Shown here: positions 15,191 to 17,328 of the stretch, one piece after another
Layout of the letters: each line of letters opens with the position of its first letter
How positions within the stretch are numbered: the first letter of the stretch is position 1
Assembly (NCBI GenBank): GCA_030706105.1
Contig: JAUZPC010000019.1
Coordinates: 1 to 17,328, forward strand
DNA: 17,328 nucleotides
Direction of reading: 5' to 3'
DNA from: Bacteroidota bacterium
Lineage (GTDB): Bacteria; Bacteroidota; Ignavibacteria; Ignavibacteriales; Ignavibacteriaceae
Made by a program: the position numbers and the translations under genes
The notes under the pieces: generated by a model
Told to the model about the DNA's origin: nothing
The model's database searches: none
Seen by the model: only the letters and a program-made list of their open reading frames with translations

Positions 15191-15855
15191 TTATAACAAA
15201 AAATAATATTAAACCTATTCTTGCAATTGAAACTTCTAACGAATTATGTAGTGTATGTATATATTTTTCTGAAAATAATTTTTTCTCGACAGAAATATTA
15301 TTAAAAAATTCTCATTCCGAAAAACTTTTTGGCTTAATCGATTTCTTAATATCACAGGCCAAAATTGAATTAAAGGACTTAGAATGTATTGCTGTTTCAT
15401 CAGGTCCCGGTTCTTTTACAGGGCTAAGGATTGGAATAGCTGCTGCAAAAGGACTGGCATTAGGAGCTTCTCTTCCAATTGTTTTAGTTCCGACTTTTGA
15501 TGCGGCTGCTTTTCAGGTAAGCTCTTTTCTACCAAACGATGTTAGTTATGTTATAACATCTAAGGTAAATAATGATGATTTGTACTTTTCCAAGTATGGA
15601 ACTACAGGTAATGGTTTTGAGAATATTATTCCTCTTGAAATTATACCGAATATTGAACTTGAAGTAAAATCAGAAAACTGTATAATTTATGGAAATGTTA
15701 AATATGATTATGTAAGAAGAATATTAACATTACCAAATGCTGAATTCATAGCCCGCTGGGTTAATAAATATGGTAAAGACTTAATTACCTATAATTATGA
15801 TTTTTTAGAACCAAACTATTTTAAAAATTTTATTGTAAAGGAAAGAAAAAAATGA
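15187..15855 (+). CDS. tsaB: tRNA t6A37 biosynthesis protein TsaB
   Basis: A 222-aa ASKHA-fold protein, the non-catalytic partner that holds TsaD in the t6A synthase complex. The N-terminal strand ILAIETSNELCSVCI matches the fold's first phosphate loop. HSEKLFGLIDFLI and SSGPGSFTGLRIGIAAAKGL are diagnostic for TsaB (YeaZ). The C-terminal third is divergent, as usual in this family. The start ATG overlaps the tsaE stop and its own TGA overlaps the next ATG (15852-15855). Together with tsaE next door, identification is secure. Confidence 0.95.
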   Translation: MIITKNNIKPILAIETSNELCSVCIYFSENNFFSTEILLKNSHSEKLFGLIDFLISQAKIELKDLECIAVSSGPGSFTGLRIGIAAAKGLALGASLPIVLVPTFDAAAFQVSSFLPNDVSYVITSKVNNDDLYFSKYGTTGNGFENIIPLEIIPNIELEVKSENCIIYGNVKYDYVRRILTLPNAEFIARWVNKYGKDLITYNYDFLEPNYFKNFIVKERKK

Positions 15856-16565
15856 TTAAAAAAACTTTATTATTAATATATTTCTGCAGTTTAATTTCTT
15901 TTGCTCAGATTTTAGTACCGAAAATTTATGTTACTCCCACGGATTTTGATTTTGGAACGATAGAGCAAGGCAAAGTTGTAACTCATAATTATGTTGTTGT
16001 TAACAATGGAACAGATACATTAAAGATTTATGATGTAAGGCCTGGGTGCGGTTGTACTGCCGCTAAACCGGAAAAGAACATATTGTTACCCGGAGAAAGC
16101 ACTAAAATTAAAATTGATTTTAATAGTGAAGGCCGTGAAGGACAACAAGAGAAATACGTCTCCATATTAACTAATGATCCGAAACAACCACAATATCAAA
16201 TAAAGTTTCACGGAATTATTAAGAAAAAGCCAATTGATCTTACTGTTAATTCACGAATCTCTTTTAAAGAAACTGATCACAATTTCGGTAAAGTGAAAGA
16301 AGGAGCTAAAGTAGATTACACTTTTACTTTTACAAACGTTGGGAAGGTAGATTTAGTAGTTAACGATGTTAAGACCAATTGCGGATGTACTGCTGCATTG
16401 ATTTCCAGTAAACTGATTAAACCAGGGAAAGAAGGTACTATAAAAGTTGAGCTGGATACAAAAGATAGAGAAGGTAAAATGAGCCGAAATATCACAATAT
16501 ATTCTAATGATCCTGAAGAACCTTCAAAAATTATAAGTATTTTTGCTGAAGTAATAAAGCAATAA
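15852..16565 (+). CDS. Exported protein with two tandem DUF1573 domains
   Basis: A 237-aa protein with a signal peptide ([19 protein letters not shown], residues 1-19), so periplasmic or surface-exposed. Two Ig-like DUF1573 repeats follow. The first (about residues 32-125) has [12 protein letters not shown] and [11 protein letters not shown]. The second (about 137-233) has [12 protein letters not shown] and [11 protein letters not shown]. Each has the family's cysteine pair in CGCT and ends with an SILTNDP/TIYSNDP strand before the final strand. The biochemical function of DUF1573 is not established; the fold resembles ASH/MSP-type beta-sandwiches that mediate binding. The gene is translationally coupled to tsaB and lies one base before accD, so it is part of the operon. 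The link to those cytosolic enzymes is not evident. Confidence 0.92.
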   Translation: MIKKTLLLIYFCSLISFAQILVPKIYVTPTDFDFGTIEQGKVVTHNYVVVNNGTDTLKIYDVRPGCGCTAAKPEKNILLPGESTKIKIDFNSEGREGQQEKYVSILTNDPKQPQYQIKFHGIIKKKPIDLTVNSRISFKETDHNFGKVKEGAKVDYTFTFTNVGKVDLVVNDVKTNCGCTAALISSKLIKPGKEGTIKVELDTKDREGKMSRNITIYSNDPEEPSKIISIFAEVIKQ

Positions 16566-16566
16566 C

Positions 16567-17328
16567 ATGGCTTGGTTTAGACGATCTAAAGAAAATATAT
16601 TAAGCGACACGCTTAAAAAAGAAATCCCGGACGGATTATGGGAAAAATGCCCTGATTGTGGTGAGATTATACATAAGAAACAACTTGAAGATAACCTTTG
16701 GACTTGTTCAAAATGTAAATATCACTTTAGAATCGGAAGCAAGCAGTATGTTGATATCCTTTTAGACAAAGGAACGTTTAAGGAAATAAATAAAAGGATG
16801 AAATCTGCCGACCCTTTGCTTTTTGTTGATACAAAGAAGTATTCCGACAGAATTACTGCTTCAATGAAAAATACCGGGCTTAATGATTCAGTGAGAACCG
16901 GAGTAGGAAAGTTAAACGGAATTAACGTTGCATTTGGATGTATGGATTTTTCATTTATTGGAGGGAGCTTAGGCTCTGTTGCCGGTGAAAAGATCTCCAG
17001 ACTGATTGACAGGGCGGCAAAGGATAGAATTCCTTTGATAATTATATCTTCAAGTGGTGGTGCCAGAATGATGGAAGGCGCGTTTTCTTTAATGCAAATG
17101 GCAAAGACTTCAGCAAAACTTGCACATTATTCTGAATTAAAACTCCCCTATATCTCTTTACTTACAAATCCAACCACAGGAGGAACAACTGCAAGTTTTG
17201 CAATGTTGGGAGATATAATTATTGGAGAACCAAAAGCTTTAATAGGATTTGCCGGTCCCCGGGTTATAAAACAGACAATTGGTAAAGACTTGCCAGAGGG
17301 CTTCCAGACCGCTGAGTTTATATTAGAA
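16567..17328 (+). CDS. accD: Acetyl-CoA carboxylase carboxyltransferase subunit beta (3' truncated by window)
   Basis: The first 254 residues of AccD are visible; the frame is still open at the last base, so the C-terminus (typically another 30-50 residues) lies outside. AccD with AccA transfers CO2 from carboxybiotin to acetyl-CoA to make malonyl-CoA, the committed step of fatty-acid synthesis. The N-terminal zinc ribbon is intact (C28, C31, C47, C50; CPDCGE and CSKCK). The crotonase-fold motifs [28 protein letters not shown] and [12 protein letters not shown] are canonical. The ATG lies one base after the upstream TAA and there is no obvious Shine-Dalgarno, which suggests coupling to the DUF1573 gene. 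Assignment is secure. Confidence 0.97.
   Translation, partial: MAWFRRSKENILSDTLKKEIPDGLWEKCPDCGEIIHKKQLEDNLWTCSKCKYHFRIGSKQYVDILLDKGTFKEINKRMKSADPLLFVDTKKYSDRITASMKNTGLNDSVRTGVGKLNGINVAFGCMDFSFIGGSLGSVAGEKISRLIDRAAKDRIPLIIISSSGGARMMEGAFSLMQMAKTSAKLAHYSELKLPYISLLTNPTTGGTTASFAMLGDIIIGEPKALIGFAGPRVIKQTIGKDLPEGFQTAEFILE

Overview
The window is a dense, AT-rich (roughly one-third GC by eye), protein-coding stretch of bacterial chromosome. I see no tRNA, rRNA, CRISPR array, insertion sequence or phage gene. The gene content fits the Bacteroidota/Chlorobiota/Ignavibacteriota group, most likely an Ignavibacteria-like organism. It holds a PorX-type response regulator (REC + PglZ, known from type IX secretion control), tandem DUF1573 repeats, a TPR-PAS histidine kinase typical of these lineages, two upstream TAnnTTTG boxes like the Bacteroidota primary-sigma -7 element, and mostly weak Shine-Dalgarno sites. 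The lineage is an inference from gene style, not a phylogeny.

Layout. (1) 1-1270: the C-terminus of an outer-membrane beta-barrel-like protein, then a NudB-like Nudix hydrolase one base later. (2) 1369-4022: an overlapping trio of PfkB sugar kinase, MtnA isomerase and RecO repair protein. (3) 4062-5552: a DegP/HtrA protease closed by a strong intrinsic terminator (5569-5598). (4) 5630-7879: chorismate synthase, a glyoxalase-II-like metallo-beta-lactamase-fold hydrolase and a small 120-aa protein of unassigned function. (5) 7873-12066, minus strand: a two-gene signalling operon with a 1018-aa membrane sensor kinase (TPR, TM, PAS, PAS, HisKA, HATPase, helical tail) followed by a REC-HisKA-HATPase protein; it converges on and overlaps the 120-aa gene by 7 bp. 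(6) 12176-13117: LD-carboxypeptidase, divergent from the sensor kinase. (7) 13191-17328: a tightly overlapping operon porX-tsaE-tsaB-DUF1573-accD, with accD cut by the window end.

How the genes may work together. Most are housekeeping: t6A tRNA modification (TsaE, TsaB), fatty-acid synthesis (AccD), aromatic biosynthesis (AroC), recombination repair (RecO), envelope proteostasis (DegP) and peptidoglycan recycling (LdcA). The parts worth a second look are the 120-aa protein (possible Rossmann-type family; a distant link to CRISPR ring nucleases is speculative), the PfkB-MtnA pair as a possible pentose-1-phosphate or methylthioribose salvage module, the paired kinases without an output domain, and PorX embedded in a growth-related operon. 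I found no clear-cut new defence or mobile system. Gaps between genes are all about 110 bp or shorter.
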